From contig NZ_JAAIKB010000002.1 of NCBI RefSeq assembly GCF_011040385.1, positions 310,001-374,000 of the forward strand: DNA of 64,000 nucleotides, in the 5' to 3' direction. The position numbers and the translations under genes were made by a program. The notes below the pieces were generated by a model that had not been told where the DNA came from, did not search any database, and saw only the letters and a list, made by a program, of their open reading frames with translations. Positions 61,937 to 64,000 of the stretch are shown piece after piece; position 1 is the stretch's first letter; the number at the start of each line of letters is the position of its first letter. The stretch comes from Falsiroseomonas algicola (GTDB lineage: Bacteria > Pseudomonadota > Alphaproteobacteria > Acetobacterales > Acetobacteraceae).

Positions 61937-64000
61937 CCCATCGGCAGCAAATCAGGCAGTTCGTGCGCCCGGACGGCTGGCGGCATGGCGGGCGCCGCTG
62001 CGACCTCGACCAGGCACGTCTGGGCGATGCAGCCCTGGGACAGGCCCGAGGCGCCGATATCCAGCGTCAGCACATTCGGATTGCCGTGCCGCTCAAGGCC
62101 GCTGTCGTCATCGGCCGGATCGAACCAGGCGCCGGTCGAGAGCCGTGCCACGCCGGGCATCACCGCCTCCGTCAGGCGAAGCCCGGCAAGGCAGGCCCCT
62201 CGGTCGTTGAACACCCGCACTACCTGGCCATCGACCAGGCCGCGGGCAGCGGCATCGGCAGGATGCAGGCAGATCGGCGCCCGCCCCGAGACCTTGTCCG
62301 CCGCGCTCAGCGGGCTCGGATCCAACTGGCTATGGAGGCGCGTCACCGGCTGATCTGACAACAGGTGCAGCGGATGCCGCCTGGTAGCCGCGGCGCCCAG
62401 CCACTCCGCCGGCTCGCGCCAGACCGGATGGCCAGGGCAGTCGGCGATGCCGAAGCCCGCGATGGTGTCGCTGAAGATTTCTATGCGACCGGAGGGCGTC
62501 GGCAGCGGATGCGCCTGCGGATCGGCGCGGAATTCGGACAGGAAGACGGGCGCTGCCGCCGGCACCGCGACCTCGGCCAGCCCTGCCTGGCGAAGCCCGT
62601 CCCAGTCCGGCAGCACCACGCCCGCTTTGGCAGCGCGCTGGCGGCTTTCCTCATAGAGGTGCCGCAGCCAGCCTGCCGCGTCCCGGCCCTCGGTGAAGCG
62701 CGCCCCGGCGCCCAGGCGCTCCGCCAGCGCGGCGAAGATCGCGTAGTCGTCGCGGGCTTCGCCCGCCGGGCGCCGGACGGCCGGCATGTGGATGATGTGG
62801 CTCTCGCGGTTGGCGTAGCCGATATCCTCGCGCTCCAGCGTCGTGGTGGCCGGCAGCACGATGTCGGCCATGCGGGCTGCGGGAGTCCAATACTGCTCAT
62901 GGACAACCACGGTGTCCGGCTTGCTCCAGGCCTCCATCAGCTGGTTCAGGTCCTGGTGGTGATGGAAGGGATTGCCGCCGGCCCAGTAGACCAGCCTGAT
63001 GTCCGGATAGGCATGGGTGCCGCCATTGTAGGTGAAGGCACCCCCGGGGTTCAGCAGCATGTCCGCGATGCGCGCCACGGGAATGAAGTCGCGCACGGGG
63101 TTGTGGCCCTGGGGCAGCGTCGGCCCGCTGAAGCGGGCATTGGGGCTGCCCATCAGGTTGGTGGCGCCGTAGCCGAGCCCGAAGCCGCCCCCTGGCAACC
63201 CGACTTGGCCCAGCATGGCGGCGAGAGTCACCAGGGCCCAGAAAGGCTGCTCTCCGTGATGGGCGCGCTGCAGCGACCAGGCGATGTTCAGCATGGTCCG
63301 CGTCGCGGCCATTTCCCGGGCAAGCGCCGTGGTCCGCGCGGCCGGGATGCCGGTGATCCCTTCCGCCCAGGCAGGATCCTTGGGCTGCCCATCCGTGGCG
63401 CCGGTCAGGTAGCGCAGGAAGCGGTCGAAGCCGGTGCAGTGGCTGGCGAGGAAGGCGGCGTCATGCAGGCCCTCCGCATGCAGGACCCAGCAGAGCGCCA
63501 GCATCAGCGCCGTGTCGGTGTTCGGGCGGATTGGCAGCCATTCGAAGGGGGCCCCGGTGTCCAGGTCGTCCCGCGTCGGGCTGATGTTCACGAAGCGGCA
63601 GCCCGCCTCCGCCATGCGTCGAAGCCCGCCGGGGACGCGATGCTGGATCGCGCCGCCCTGGCTGATCTGCGCGTTCTTGGCCGGCACGCCGCCGAAGGTC
63701 ACGAACAGCCTTGTGTGCTGCTCCATCACCGACCAGGCGGTGTGCCGGGCCATGAGTTCATCCATCGGCGCCACGATGTGCGGCATCAGGACGCGGGCGG
63801 CGCCCAGGCTGTAGCTGTCCGTGCTGCGGACATAGCCGCCCAGGCTGTTGAGGAAGCGGTGGACCTGGCTCTGCGCGTGGTGGAAGCGCCCGGCGCTCGA
63901 CCAGCCATAGGATCCGCCAAAGATCGCGCGGTTGCCGTGCATGTCCAGCACGCGCCGCAGTTCTCCCGCGGTCGCGTCGAGCGCCTGTTCCCACGAGACC
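61933..64000 (-). CDS. Molybdopterin oxidoreductase, TMAO/biotin-sulfoxide reductase type (partial)
   Basis: At least 689 residues are visible; the 5' end lies beyond base 64000, since VSWEQALD continues the frame upstream of the first internal start. GSYGWSSAGRFHHAQSQVHRFLN, then GGYVRSTDSYS (likely Mo-ligand Ser) place it in the BisC/TorA/DmsA branch of the DMSO reductase family. GALIQH-type loops and the C-terminal SRVRVFNDRGACLAG-like region (VRVFNDRGACLAGLRL) are typical of the MGD-binding domain. It reduces an S- or N-oxide using a molybdopterin cofactor (family knowledge). Confidence 0.9.
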   Translation of the reverse strand, partial: VSWEQALDATAGELRRVLDMHGNRAIFGGSYGWSSAGRFHHAQSQVHRFLNSLGGYVRSTDSYSLGAARVLMPHIVAPMDELMARHTAWSVMEQHTRLFVTFGGVPAKNAQISQGGAIQHRVPGGLRRMAEAGCRFVNISPTRDDLDTGAPFEWLPIRPNTDTALMLALCWVLHAEGLHDAAFLASHCTGFDRFLRYLTGATDGQPKDPAWAEGITGIPAARTTALAREMAATRTMLNIAWSLQRAHHGEQPFWALVTLAAMLGQVGLPGGGFGLGYGATNLMGSPNARFSGPTLPQGHNPVRDFIPVARIADMLLNPGGAFTYNGGTHAYPDIRLVYWAGGNPFHHHQDLNQLMEAWSKPDTVVVHEQYWTPAARMADIVLPATTTLEREDIGYANRESHIIHMPAVRRPAGEARDDYAIFAALAERLGAGARFTEGRDAAGWLRHLYEESRQRAAKAGVVLPDWDGLRQAGLAEVAVPAAAPVFLSEFRADPQAHPLPTPSGRIEIFSDTIAGFGIADCPGHPVWREPAEWLGAAATRRHPLHLLSDQPVTRLHSQLDPSPLSAADKVSGRAPICLHPADAAARGLVDGQVVRVFNDRGACLAGLRLTEAVMPGVARLSTGAWFDPADDDSGLERHGNPNVLTLDIGASGLSQGCIAQTCLVEVAAAPAMPPAVRAHELPDLLPMG

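Noticed and set aside
59237-62353. A 1038-residue open frame on the plus strand
   Set aside because: It is antisense to the Suv3-like helicase, which has intact helicase motifs. The long frame reflects high GC and shows low-complexity Arg/Gly/Asp composition.

Overview
The window is a very GC-rich (visibly about 70 percent) alphaproteobacterial chromosome segment, most likely from the Acetobacteraceae (Roseomonas-like). The reasons are codon use, three orphan TctC/Bug-type periplasmic receptors, TAT-like leaders, a CtrA-type response regulator and a Suv3-type RNA helicase. The genus is inference. Most of the segment is accessory catabolism: compact operons with ATGA/TGATG overlaps, each paired with an uptake system and a regulator of a different family.

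Layout. 1-7.2 kb: an aromatic-degradation operon (TPP decarboxylase end, ferredoxin reductase, small protein, Rieske oxygenase, FAD hydroxylase, Bug receptor, VOC dioxygenase, 119-aa unknown) facing a bicupin, with an IclR regulator at 7.3 kb. 8-9.6 kb: FAD amine/amino-acid oxidoreductase with a coupled 59-aa ORF. 9.8-10.6 kb: alpha/beta hydrolase. 10.6-16.4 kb (minus): acyl-CoA operon (enoyl-CoA hydratase, ADP-forming acyl-CoA ligase, two acyl-CoA dehydrogenases, SDR). It is followed by two Bug receptors and a TetR regulator, and these genes share a family of palindromic operator-like sites. 19.5-21.6 kb: LysR and a luciferase-like monooxygenase. 22.2-33.5 kb: LacI regulator, tandem CaiB CoA-transferase, hotdog dehydratase-like protein, mandelate racemase-type enolase, and a complete Dpp/Opp-type ABC importer. 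33.5-44.8 kb: sugar locus with ROK regulator, ThuA, two Gfo/Idh/MocA dehydrogenases, CUT1 transporter without its ATPase, sugar epimerase, XylB and XylA.

44.8-54.8 kb is the most unusual region. A regulator joins a TIM-barrel (PEP-hydrolase-like) sensor to an AAA+ domain whose Walker A, Walker B and GAFTGA elements are all degraded, plus a Fis-type HTH. It is followed by a diverged TIM-barrel paralogue, a complete Liv-type ABC importer, a Tm-1-like UPF0261 protein, another TIM-barrel paralogue and a tandem SRPBCC protein. The UPF0261 and TIM-barrel pair is the split bacterial counterpart of the two halves of plant Tm-1.

54.8-59.1 kb is a mobile-element scar: an apparently intact IS1182-type element, an IS256-type remnant, a lower-GC ctrA-fliI pair, a truncated fliJ-like start and an IS3-type remnant. 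59.3-64 kb holds a Suv3-like helicase translationally coupled to a molybdopterin oxidoreductase (TMAO/biotin-sulfoxide reductase type) that runs off the window.

Seen directly: reading frames, motifs, overlaps, palindromes and inverted repeats. Known from families: enzyme classes. Inferred: substrates, operon regulation and the proposed Tm-1-like system. No search or alignment was run.
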